Shown here in pieces: positions 36,092-45,268 of a DNA stretch of 64,000 nucleotides (its first letter is position 1; each line of letters opens with the position of its first letter). Both the position numbers and the translations under genes were made by a program. The DNA comes from DASUPK01 sp963695675 (lineage in GTDB: Bacteria > Actinomycetota > Thermoleophilia > Solirubrobacterales > 70-9), in assembly GCA_963695675.1 (NCBI GenBank), contig CAVOGY010000003.1:144567-208566 (forward strand). Direction: 5' to 3'. Below the pieces are notes generated by a model, which saw nothing but the letters and a program-made list of their open reading frames with translations, was not told where the DNA came from and ran no database searches.

Positions 36092-37620
36092 CGCAGCTCC
36101 CCGATCGCGCCCTCGGTCGCCCGCAGGAGCTCGCCGCTGGCGATCAGCCGCTCCGCCGCATCGAGCTCCGGGGCGAGCTGGCGGTCCGGTCCCGGCCCGG
36201 CGATGCCCGCCGCCCTGATCGCCGCGATCGCGGCGTTCGTGCCCGTCGCCGGCGCCAGCGGGGCGCGCAGCTCCAGCCCGCGGGCGGCGCAGACGGCCTC
36301 GACCGCGAGAATGCGTCGCAGGTTCTCGATCGCCGCTCGCAGCTTGCGGGCGGCCCCCCAGCCCATCGAGACGTGGTCCTCCTGCATCGCGCTGGTCGGC
36401 AGCGAGTCCACGCCCGCCGGGACGGCAAGCAGGCGATTCTCGGCGACCATCGCCGCCTGCGTGTACTGGGCGATCATCAGCCCCGAATCGACGCCCGGGT
36501 CCTCGGCGAGGAAGGGCGGCAGACCCTCCGACCGGCTTGCGTCGAGCAGCCGGTCCGTCCGCCGCTCGGCGATCGCGCCGGTGTCGGCGACCGCCATCGC
36601 GAGCAGGTCGCAGGCCAGCGCGAGGGGTGCCCCATGGAAGTTGCCGCATGACTCGACCCGTCCGTCGGGCAGGACCATCGGGTTGTCGATCGCCGAGCGC
36701 AGCTCCTGCGCTGCGACGCGGTCGGCGTGAGCGAGCGCGTCACGGGCGGCGCCGTTGACCTGCGGAGCGCAGCGGAGCGAGTAGGCGTCCTGCACGCGTG
36801 GGTCGTCCTCGCGATGGCTGGCGACGATCGGCGACCCGTCGAGCAGACGGCGCAGGTTGGCCGCGCTGTCGGCCTGCCCGGGCTGCGGGCGCAACGCGAT
36901 CAGGTCCTCGGCGAAGGCTCGATCCGTGCCGAGCAGGGCCTCCACCGACATCGCCGCCGTCAGATCGGCGACCCGCAGGAGCGAGCGCAGGTCCTCGATG
37001 GCGAGCACCAGCATGCCGAGGATGCCGTCGGTGCCGTTGATCAGCGCCAGTCCCTCCTTCGCGCGCAGCGTCAGCGGCTCGACCCCGGCCTCGGCGAGCG
37101 CCTCGGGCGCGGGGCGCCGGCGCCCGTTGGCGTCCATGACCTCCCCCTCGCCGATCAGCGCCAGGCCGCAGTGCGCCAGCGGCGCGAGGTCGCCGCTCGC
37201 TCCCAGGGAGCCGTGCTCCGGGACGATCGGCGTGATCCCGGCATTGAGGAGCTCCAGGATCGTCTCGGCGACCTCCGGCCTCGCCCCGGAGTACCCCATG
37301 GCCAGCGACCGTGCGCGCAGCAGCATCATCGCCCGGACCACCTCGCGCTCGATCGGCTCGCCCATGCCCGCGGCGTGCGAGCGGATCAGGGCCCGCTGCA
37401 GCTCCTCGCGGCGCTCCGCGGGGATCGGGGTGGTCGCGAGCGAGCCGAACCCGGTCGAGACGCCATAGACGGGCTCCGGCGAGGCTGCCAGCCGCTCCAC
37501 GATCGCGGCGCTCTCGGCCATCGCCTCGCGAGCTTCGGCCGCCAGCTCCACCTCCTCGTCGCCTCGAGCGACGGCGACGACCTCCTCGGGCGTGAGCCGC
37601 TTGCCGGTCAGCCCGATCAC
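36088..37620 (-). CDS. hutH: Histidine ammonia-lyase
   Basis: Deaminates histidine to urocanate, the first step. 510 residues. The Ala-Ser-Gly triad that forms the MIO cofactor is in HGSLGASGDLAPLAH. Also visible: VYGVSTGFGSL, SHREDDPRVQDAYSLRCAPQ and QEDHVSMGWGAARK. GTG start overlaps the stop of the hotdog-fold gene, so it is coupled to that gene. Confidence 0.96.
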   Translation of the reverse strand: MIGLTGKRLTPEEVVAVARGDEEVELAAEAREAMAESAAIVERLAASPEPVYGVSTGFGSLATTPIPAERREELQRALIRSHAAGMGEPIEREVVRAMMLLRARSLAMGYSGARPEVAETILELLNAGITPIVPEHGSLGASGDLAPLAHCGLALIGEGEVMDANGRRRPAPEALAEAGVEPLTLRAKEGLALINGTDGILGMLVLAIEDLRSLLRVADLTAAMSVEALLGTDRAFAEDLIALRPQPGQADSAANLRRLLDGSPIVASHREDDPRVQDAYSLRCAPQVNGAARDALAHADRVAAQELRSAIDNPMVLPDGRVESCGNFHGAPLALACDLLAMAVADTGAIAERRTDRLLDASRSEGLPPFLAEDPGVDSGLMIAQYTQAAMVAENRLLAVPAGVDSLPTSAMQEDHVSMGWGAARKLRAAIENLRRILAVEAVCAARGLELRAPLAPATGTNAAIAAIRAAGIAGPGPDRQLAPELDAAERLIASGELLRATEGAIGELR

Positions 37621-38333
37621 TCGGCGCCGCCCCCGCGCGGCTCGATCATCAGCGCGCGCGCCGCTGCCAGCACCTCGCCGTCGGCGGAGAGGACCGCCGC
37701 CCCGGCCTGGTGCTTGCGGCCGTCTGCCGAGATCGGCCAGGCGATCACTACGTGCTCCGCCCCGACGGCGACGGGGGCATCGATCCGCGCGATCATCCGG
37801 CCGAGGAAGCTCAGTGGACGCGTCTCTCGGTAGATGGCGAAGTAGGTGGGGCAATCCATGACCGCCCAGATGAACTCGGGAAGCACCTGACCCGAATCGT
37901 CGGCCGTCCAGTCGGCGCGGCGTCCACGGCGAGGCGACGAGCTCGCGGCCCGTCGACGCTCCCGCGAACACGCCGAGGGCGTCCTCGCGACCTCGCCCGC
38001 AGACGAAGCAGCGGCCGAAGAGGCCGTCGGGTCTGCCCCTGTAGCGCGTCGACGCCTGGCGTGCCGCCTCGACGCTCGACCGGAGAGGGCACCTCGAGCT
38101 CGAGTTCGGGCGCCGAGTGCGCCTCGGCGACGAGCGTCTCGCCGTCGAGTACTCGGACGGACCCGTCGTCCTCGGCGGGCGACGTCGAGGCGAGTGTCGA
38201 GGGGGACGGGACTCCTCAGCGTGACCTCTGCCGGCCCCTCGACGAAGCCCGCGATGACTCCGGAGCAGTACCCGCCGTGCCCGCTGGTCAGGGGCCCGTT
38301 GAAGCGGCCGGGCACGGAAAGGGTCTGGGACAC
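37617..38333 (-). CDS. Hotdog-fold (thioesterase-like) protein, several frame breaks
   Basis: About 235 residues after joining. The N-terminal part reads VSQTLSVPGRFNGPLTSGHGGY; the end reads LPEFIWAVMDCPTYFAIY and ISADGRKHQAGAAVLSADGE. This resembles actinobacterial double-hotdog proteins with a small cysteine motif in the centre. At least two frame changes fall between 37.8 and 38.2 kb. It is the first gene of the hut operon and overlaps hutH (GTGA). Activity unknown; an acyl-CoA role is a guess from the fold. Confidence 0.6.
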   Translation of the reverse strand: MSQTLSVPGRFNGPLTSGHGGYCSGVIAGFVEGPAEVTLRSPVPLDTRLDVARRGRRVRPSTRRRDARRRGALGARTRARGALSGRASRRHARRRRATGADPTASSAAASSAGEVARTPSACSRERRRAASSSPRRGRRADWTADDSGQVLPEFIWAVMDCPTYFAIYRETRPLSFLGRMIARIDAPVAVGAEHVVIAWPISADGRKHQAGAAVLSADGEVLAAARALMIEPRGGGAE

Positions 38334-38410
38334 GCGCTGACTATTCCACGCGAGGCCGCTCCGTTGCCTGTGCCCTGGTGTTAGAGCCGTGCACGCGGAA
38401 GACGATCCTG

Positions 38411-38977
38411 ATGAGACGCGCACTGATCACGAGCCTTGCCTCAATGGTGGCCGTGGTGGTGATTGCGCCGGCCGCTCATGCGGCAACCCAGATCCGGCAC
38501 TTCCAGGGCAACCTCTCGCAGGTCGGGGCTCCACCGAGGAGTGGTGGACAGATCGGCCTCGACGTCGTCTTCAAGAACAAGCGGGACAGTCCGAGGAAGT
38601 TCACGCCCCGGCAGCTGATCGCGATCGAGTTCATGCAGCTGCCTCTCACCTGCACCAATGCTCCGGGCCAATACGCGACCGCAGAGTTCCTCACCTCGAC
38701 CGTCCAGACGCAAGCCAAGTTCAAGACGTCGCCGCCGCCATCGGGCAGGCCGAAGCCCAACCGCTACAGCTTCCACTTCGCGACCGTGTTCACCGGGTTC
38801 AGCGGGACGATCGCCGGCAAGCTCTTCAAGAGAAACGGCGTCGGCGAGGTGCTCGCCAACGGGGTGCTGACCATCGAGCAGATCGACTTCCCGGACTCCG
38901 GCCCCACCGACTGCTCGACCATGGGACAGCGGGGTTGGTCGGCCTTACCAGAGACTCGGCCGCCGGCAATTCCCTAA
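38411..38977 (+). CDS. Secreted protein of unknown function
   Basis: 188 residues. Signal peptide MRRALITSLASMVAVVVIAPAAHA is cleaved after AHA. The mature part is beta-rich and basic with a pair of Cys that could bridge (TCTN and DCST). No family recognised. It is divergent from the hut operon with about 78 bp between starts, so that spacer should carry both promoters. Confidence 0.7.
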   Translation: MRRALITSLASMVAVVVIAPAAHAATQIRHFQGNLSQVGAPPRSGGQIGLDVVFKNKRDSPRKFTPRQLIAIEFMQLPLTCTNAPGQYATAEFLTSTVQTQAKFKTSPPPSGRPKPNRYSFHFATVFTGFSGTIAGKLFKRNGVGEVLANGVLTIEQIDFPDSGPTDCSTMGQRGWSALPETRPPAIP

Positions 38978-39119
38978 CTCGCCGGTGGACGATCTCAAGA
39001 CACCCGAAAATCGGGGTCATGCGGGACGCCCACATCTGCTTCAATCACAAGACGAAAGGGGGGAATGAAGCACACCTGGCCTCGTAGAGGCTCCGAAGAC
39101 TTATCTAGGGAGAAGGCAG

Positions 39120-40376
39120 ATGTTTCCGAAGCGCAGTGGCAAGGCCCTGGCCGTCGCGGCCGGCTTGCCGATGTTCATCGCGCTGACGGCATGGTGTTTG
39201 CTGGCCATCGTTAGCCCCTCCTCTGCGCAGCAAACGGACGGGGCAGGCGGTTTTTCGCTGGGCGGGGACGCGACGCTAGTTCATCCGGGCAACGGCTCGC
39301 CGACGGGAGCTGAGGCGACGACGACTGGTCCAGATACCTTCGGCAGCGTTGACTTCGCCATCCCGGCGGGATTGAAGGTTTCCCAGCTGACCAACCTGTC
39401 TACCGATTACAAGTTCGTCGTCGGAAGCTGCCGGGCTGGCTCTCCCCGGTTTACGGCCAACGTTACGAACGGGACGAGCAGTAGCAGCATCTTCTTCTAC
39501 ATCGGTCCCCCTCCCAACTACACCGGATGCGCCTCGGGTGCCTACACGAACTCGGGCAACTTGGCTACTCCGACCAGCCTCGTCGATGTCGTGCCCCCGT
39601 CGGTGGATCGTTGAACGAACCCTTCTCGAATGTCCAAGCTCGACTTCGGCGACTACACCGTTACGGGCCGTGCACCTCGACGTGGACGGCAGCTTGCCGG
39701 ACGAGCGGGAACCAGACTGTCGATTTCGATAACACACAGGTCAACGAGAACTCGTGACCTACGAGCCGCCGCCGCCGCCACCTGTGGGGCTCGTCCCGCT
39801 GCACGGAGACCAGCTGCTGGCCGAACCGGTTGGAGGCACCACCGTCAAGGTGAAGGAGCCCGGTCAGACGGCCTTCAACGTGCTCACCGAGCTGAGCCTG
39901 ATTCCCGTCGGGTCGACGATCGATACGCGAGGCAGCCGGGTGCAGCTGACTGCCGCCACAGGCGGATTCCTAAACGACGACCCCAGACCACCCCGTTGAC
40001 TTCTATGAGCGGACTGTTCAAGATCACCCAGAAGCCCGGCCTCAACGCCCGGGCCACGGCGAAGCTGACTCAGAAGCTTGCCTGCGGAAAGAAGAAGAAG
40101 GGCGGCAAGAAAGCGGAGGCGAGCGCCGGCGGCCCGACGGCCGTCGTCTCCAGAAAGCGCCGGCGCCGCCACGTGTGGGGAAGCGGCAGCGGCAACTACT
40201 CGACCTCTGGCGGCGGCGGCACCGGAAGCGTCCGCGGCACCACCTGGCTGACGAAGGACACCTGCAAGGGGACCAAGTTCAAGGTCACCGAGGGGCTCGG
40301 CATCACGGTCTTCGACTTCAAGAAGAAGAAGAACATCAAGCTCGGTCCCGGCGACAAGTACTTCGCCGCGAAGTGA
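39120..40376 (+). CDS. Secreted protein with FecR-like C-terminal domain, several frame breaks
   Basis: Starts with a good ribosome site (AGGGAGAAGG) and a signal peptide ending PSSAQQ. Residues 45-160 look like a beta-sandwich (SVDFAIPAGLKVSQLTNLST). The following pieces (SLNEPFSN, QTVDFDNTQVNEN, VTYEPPPPPP) lie in shifting frames between 39.6 and 39.76 kb. The C-terminal part (39754-40376) is FecR-like: GGTTVKVKEPG, PVGSTIDTRGSRVQLTAA, then GTTWLTKDTCKGT and GDKYFAAK. I treat them as one gene, but two coupled genes (GTGA at 39754) are possible. FecR-like domains in this setting are usually surface proteins. Confidence 0.55.
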
Positions 40377-40406
40377 GCCAGCGAGGGGCGGAGTCGTTCC
40401 CCTCCC

Positions 40407-41904
40407 TCAGCCCTGTTTCCAGACCAGGCTTTGGTTGCCGGCGACCCTCGCACGCAGCCGTTGCTTCCCGCGCAGCGGGAGCTTTGCGACGAAGACCGCG
40501 CCCTGGCTCACCTTGATCTTCTTCACCGCCAGCCAGCGTCCGCGGCGCTCTCGCTGGATCACCAGCTTGCCGCCGTCCGGAGCCTTGCCCCAGGCGCGCA
40601 GCCTCCGCTTGTCGATCCGCTCGGTGACGAAGGGGAAGCGGAAGGCCGTGTATGCGGGCTTGGGCTGACCGTTCGCGAAGAAGAGGCCCGAGTCGACCGC
40701 GCCGTGGGATCGTGTGGGCCCAGTGCCAAGGTCGCGAATCAACAGGTTGATGAAGACACTGGCGCCGTCCTGCCACGCCAGGTACATCGCCTGCTCGGTC
40801 CAGCGCGCCTGGAGCCCCAGCGGGGCGCCCGCGGAGTTCGGCGGGTTGCTGTCCCAGTAGCTCTCCGTCGCCCAGAGCGGATGCCGACCCGGCAGACACC
40901 GTCCCGGCGGCCTCGGCGCCGCGCAGCACGCGCATGATCCGATCCAGGTCTGGGCTGGAGGCGTCGTCGGGATTGATGGCCGAGCGCGTCGCCCCCCCGC
41001 TGGTGTTGATCGGGTTGTGGGCGAGAACGTCGAACCTCACCGGGGCGGGGCAATTTTGCGCTCTCACGAATACTGGCTTCGAGGCGCCCTTCTTCTTCTT
41101 CTTCTTCTTCACCTGCTGCACGCAGAGCAAGCTCTCGGTAGAACTGGACGGGCCGGACGCGATCGCCGCCGGGGGGATCACCATACGGCGAGGGTCCGCC
41201 GGTGACCACGAGCATCGCCGGGTCAACGGCCTTCACCGCCGAGTAGGTAGCGTTGAGCATCTCCCGGTAGTGGGTGGGGCTGACGGCTGTGGTGCCCTTC
41301 GTATTGCGGCGTGAGGTGGTAGTAGAGGTTGGGCTCAGCCCAGATCGACAGCGCCTGCACGGCAGGGAGCCGCGGTGCCGGGCCGGCGCCATCCGGGTCG
41401 AATCCACCCGAATAGCGTGAGGCGACCGCCCGCATGAAGTCGGCAAGGTCGGACGGGTTCGGCTTCCAAGTTCCGAGGGGGGACGAGTCCGGTGGGTTCG
41501 GCCCCTCAGCCCAGGCGGGGGCACTGCTGACGAGGAGGAGCACGATGAGACCACGGGCTTCGGCATCGCGCACGGCCGCGTCGATCGCGCGAGAAGTCGT
41601 AGGAGGCGCTGCCGGGGTTGGTGGGATCGGTGGGCCGCTGAGCTGCCGCGACGCCCCGCCAAGAGAGATCGAGGCGCACGATCCCGGCCCTCGCCTCGAG
41701 GGTCCGGTCCAGCCAGGTGGCACGTTCGGTCGGGTTCCCGGACTCGTACCTGGCACCATCCGCGAAGCCGGTCACCAGGCCGCGCTTCGCGGGGGCCACC
41801 GCCGGGTGCGCGAGCACGGCGAGCAGGGCGCAGGCCATGAGAGCGACGAGCCGCCCAACCCCGCCGCCTGCCATTAACCGAAGGGGCAGCGCTACGCCGC
41901 GCAT
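40407..41904 (-). CDS. Secreted glycoside-hydrolase-like protein (TIM barrel), at least four frame breaks
   Basis: About 495 residues joined. A signal peptide (VALMACALLAVLAHPAVA) is followed by barrel segments in changing frames: RAGIVRLDLSWRGVA, ARGLIVLLLVSSAPAWA, AVQALSIWAEPNLYY (acid/base Glu in WAEPN), VVTGGPSPYGD, VRFDVLAHNPINTSGG, and at the end MYLAWQDGASVFINLL and a beta domain. The pattern fits GH5/GH39-like enzymes. A Lys-rich run near 41095-41115 sits where errors also occur. It precedes no operon partner except the ligase-like gene upstream. Confidence 0.6.
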
Positions 41905-41935
41905 CTCGTGATCTTATGGCTCTCGGGAATTGGCC

Positions 41936-43908
41936 TCACGGGGTGAGAACACCGGAGCGCGGGTTGAGTTGCCGTGCCATGCGATAGGCAGCGAGCGAGG
42001 CCCTCGCCCGGTTCCGCTCCGCCTCGATCCGCGAGAGGATCAGCCAGGTGCGCCAGTTGGTGCTCTCCTTCTAGCGTCGCCTGCCGCGCCGCGGCGGCGG
42101 CCTGATTGAGCTTCCCTTGGCGCTCGAGGACGAGGGCCTCCTGGAGGCGTGGGGTGGCGGCGTAGGGCTGCGCGTCGGCTGCCGAGCGAGCCTCCGAGAG
42201 GGCAGCGTCGAGCCGGCCCTGGTTCACATCGCGCTCGCTGGCGCGAACGTCCGAGGCGCCCCTGTAAGGCAGCCAGATCACAATCAGGGCGGCGACCGAA
42301 GCCACGACGGTGCCCGCCCACCAGCCGATCTCGCGGCGTCTTTGCTCGCGCCTGGTCCTCGGCTCGGGAACCGGACCCCGCGCCCCGTCCACCGCCACGG
42401 CGGCGAGCAGGAAGAAGGCGATCGGCATCACGCCGATCTCCCAGATGTAGTCGAGGCCGGCCGCCACCGCGAAGGCGGCGCAGCCGGCGGTCGCCGCCGC
42501 CAAGCCAAGCCGCAGGTCCGGAGGAGCCCGCACGGCGCGGACCGTCCCGATCCCGAGGATCGCCAGCACCAGACCCGTGACCAGGACGAAGCCAACGATC
42601 CCCAGCTCGGCGAGGGTCTCCAGATATAGGGAGTGCGCGTCGCGGACGAAGGCGGCGTAGCGGCCGTGCTGCGCCCACCAGAACTCCCAGGTGCCCGGGC
42701 CGATGCCGTGGAAGGACTCGGTCTTATAGGCGTCGACGGCGGACTGCCAGAACTGGTAGCGGCCGCTCCCGCTCGTGTTGAGGACCTGGCTCGTCCGGCT
42801 GGCGGTGCGCGCTGCCCCCTGACCGGCTCTTGAAGTTGTCCCAGCGGTCCTTGGCCTCCCCCGGAGCCCCGGCTGCGACGGCGATCGGCAGGGCGATCAC
42901 GATCGCGACCGCCGTCGCCACGGCGGCGGTGCGCGGCGAGAGCAGCAGCCAGCGAGGACGGCGGCCGTGGCGCACCGCGAGCGAGACGCCGTACTGGCAG
43001 AGCGCCACCGCCACGCAGACGACGATCAGGATGAGCAGCACCTCGCTCGCCCTGCGACTTCGCCTCAGGCGTCGGCAGCCCACGGTCGAGAGCAGCTCGC
43101 TGGTTCACCGCGTAGCCGAGGATCGCTGTGCCGGCCGCTCCGATCGCGAGCGTCACCAGCTTCGGCAGCCGGTCGGGCGCGAGCAGGAAGAAGACGACCA
43201 GACCGGCGACCACCACGACGGTCGCGGTGCCCGAAGAGGAGAGGTAGAAGGCGAGCCCGGCGACCGGGAAGGCGGCCGCCGCGAGCATCTGGCCGGCGAG
43301 CGTCCGCGCCGAGGAGCTCGCGGCGAGCAGCAGCGGCAGCGCCATGGCGGCGAAGGCGCCGAGGGCGCTGGAGTAGTTGAGCGGGTAGGCGAGCCGGCGC
43401 TCGATCTGGATCCCGACGATGACCCTGCCGACCTCATTGGGCGGAAACCACTGCGGATGCAGTCGCGAGAGCACCGCGAGCCCGGCGACAACGGCGATCC
43501 CCGTGGTGACGCCATAGAGGAGCGCGCGCCAGCGCCGCCCCCGCTGGACGGCGAGGGCGAGGGCGAAGACGCCCAGGTAGGTCACCGCCCGCGCCAGCTC
43601 GGTCAGCGGTGCGCTCGGCGCTTTGCGTCCAGCCGAGCGCCAGCGCGGTCCAGGCGACCAGGCCGAGGAAGATCGCCAGGACCACCCGCGTCTGGATCCC
43701 GATGCGTTCGATCGACAGCGCCCCGACCGCAACCCCGACCAGCAGCCCCCACCAGACGAGAATGCCGACCTCGTCGCGGGGAATCGGATCGTATCCGCCC
43801 GCCCTGAGCGACAGGTAGACGATCAGGACAGCCGATACCGAGCCAGATCCCCAGGTTGGCCGGGTTTTCCCTCAGCGCGGCGAGCCCCGCCTCGATCCTG
43901 TTCCTCAA
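41936..43908 (-). CDS. O-antigen ligase/Wzy-like membrane protein with C-terminal helical tail, frame breaks
   Basis: About 650 residues joined from pieces. Many membrane helices (TYLGVFALALAVQRG, LNYSSALGAFAAMALPLL, TATVVVVAGLVVFFLLA) and the ligase-type outer loop with HGIGPGTWEFWWAQHG and RDAHSLYLETLAELG, which is the Wzy_C signature. The C-terminal 100 residues are TPR-like (LDAALSEARSAADAQPYA). Frames change near 43.65, 43.05, 42.78 and 42.06 kb. Start near a TTG at 43908 is tentative. It would polymerise or ligate glycan repeat units made by the adjacent locus. Confidence 0.65.
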
Positions 43909-43939
43909 TGAAGCCCCAATTCCGCGGTAAGCTAACGAG

Positions 43940-44423
43940 GTGCAGGCGGGGAGCTCCTTGCAGAGGCTGAAGGCGAGTCGCGATCTTCGGCGTGGTGGCG
44001 GCCTTGCGTCTTGCCGGCGTCGGCTGCGAGCGCGCGCGACCACCGTTCCCCCCGGTTCGACGGAGGGCGACCAGTACACCGAGGAGGTGCCGAACGGCGG
44101 CGGCAGCAGCTCGCTGGACAGGGCAGGCAGGCTGGCGGGTCCTGGCGGAAGCCAGGAGCGGTGCCCGCCACCCAGGCCCTGAACGCACTCGGGCCGGAGG
44201 GCCAGGCGGCCGCCGATCTCGCCAACTCCAACCGGCCCCCGGAACAGGGAAGGCCGGCAAGCAGGGAAAGCCGGGAAAGCCGGACCAGACAGCCCAACGC
44301 GCCAGCCCTCGTCGTCCACCGAGGGTGAGGGTGGGATGGGCTTCCTCTTCCCACTGCTTCTCGTCGTCACCGCGCTCGCCGCCATCGCGCTATGGGGTGC
44401 GGCGCCGTCTAACCCCGGCGTAG
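43940..44423 (+). CDS. Small secreted protein with C-terminal membrane anchor, frame breaks
   Basis: Reconstructed parts: an N-terminal hydrophobic region (VVAALRLAGVG), a central polar stretch with QYTEEVP, AVPATQALNALG and QAAADLANSN, a Gly/Lys/Pro region (KAGKQGKPGKPD), then MGFLFPLLLVVTALAAIALW and basic RRRLTPA. That end is a membrane anchor with positive stop. Frames shift at least three times. Unknown family. The TAG at 44421 is followed at once by the next gene. Confidence 0.4.
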
Positions 44424-44426
44424 GGG

Positions 44427-44700
44427 ATGTCCCCGGCGGGTCAGGCAGGGGGGCTCTCCGACGAGCTCGAGCCCTACGTCGACCGCGCCGAGGTCGAGCG
44501 CTTCGACCGCATGGGCGAGCTGCTGCGGGCGCAGCATCCCGTCCCCGGCGCCCGTCTCCCCGAACGTCTCGCCGCGGGACCCGAGGCCGACGTGCCCCCC
44601 GATGCTCCCCCTGCAGGTCGTGCTCGCCGTGCTCTTCGGCCTACTTCTGCTCGGTGTTGCCGCGCTTGGAGCCTCCGGCTCCGGGCCGCTTGGCGGTTGA
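44427..44700 (+). CDS. Small single-helix membrane protein, one frame break
   Basis: About 90 residues. N-terminal helix-rich part LSDELEPYVDRAEVERFDRM, then, after a frame change near 44585-44605, MLPLQVVLAVLFGLLLLGVA and a short Gly/Ser end. Its 3' end is antisense to the last 60 bases of the sigma-like gene. Position facing a sigma-like gene suggests a regulatory partner, but no anti-sigma motif is visible. Confidence 0.4.
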
Positions 44701-45238
44701 GTTACGCGAGCCAGCGGGTCTGGGTCGCCTTACGGCTGGCTTCGACGCTCGGCTCTGATTCGGCAGGACGCCGAGCTCGATCAGGCCGCGCACCCCTCGC
44801 GCCAGCCGTTGCTTGATCTCGGCCGGCGTCTGATCGAGCAGCTCGGCGATCTCGCCGATCGTCAGCTCGCCGCCGAAGCGCAGCGCGAGCGCGTCACGTT
44901 CGCGGCGGTGAAGCCGGCCGATCGCCATCGCTAGGTCGTTGCTCAAGCCGGTGGGATCGCCCTCCGCGCCCTCATCCGCAGGTCTAGACGCACCAATCTT
45001 CGACACTCCGCGGCCGAGGGGGTTGTCGGTGATCACGGCGCGGGCCGCGGCGAACAGTCGGCAGGTCGGGCTCCTGCTCGACCTCGCGACTCAGCTTGGC
45101 CTCCTCCCAGACGCGCTCGAAGCTGAGTCGCGTCAGCCGCTCCGCCTCATCCGGCTGCCGCAGGCGGAAGATGAAGTAGGCGTAGACGCGTCTCGCCAGG
45201 TCCTCGTCTTGCGCGGTCAAGCCAGCGAGACAGTACAT
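44641..45238 (-). CDS. Sigma-70-like protein (region 4 HTH), one frame break
   Basis: About 195 residues. N-terminal half LTAQDEDLARRVYAYFIF and RLTRLSFERVWEEAKL resembles an ECF sigma region 2 remnant or divergent region. After a frame change near 45055 the C-terminal half has IGRLHRRERDALALRF and LTIGEIAELLDQTPAEIKQR, a clear sigma region 4 helix-turn-helix. A basic Arg/Pro/Ser tail ends it. It is divergent from asnB with about 30 bp between starts. Could be a divergent ECF sigma factor or a sigma-derived regulator. Confidence 0.6.
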
Positions 45239-45268
45239 CGCGCCCTCGCTTTGTCCTAAGGTCGAAGC

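Noticed and set aside
34508..36730. Plus-strand open frame of about 740 codons opposite hutU and hutH
   Set aside because: It is the complement of two clearly recognised enzymes and shows no domain of its own.
41095..41115. Lys-codon microsatellite as a regulatory repeat
   Set aside because: The CTT repeat is short, lies within the hydrolase-like coding region and sits among frame errors; nothing indicates a regulatory role.
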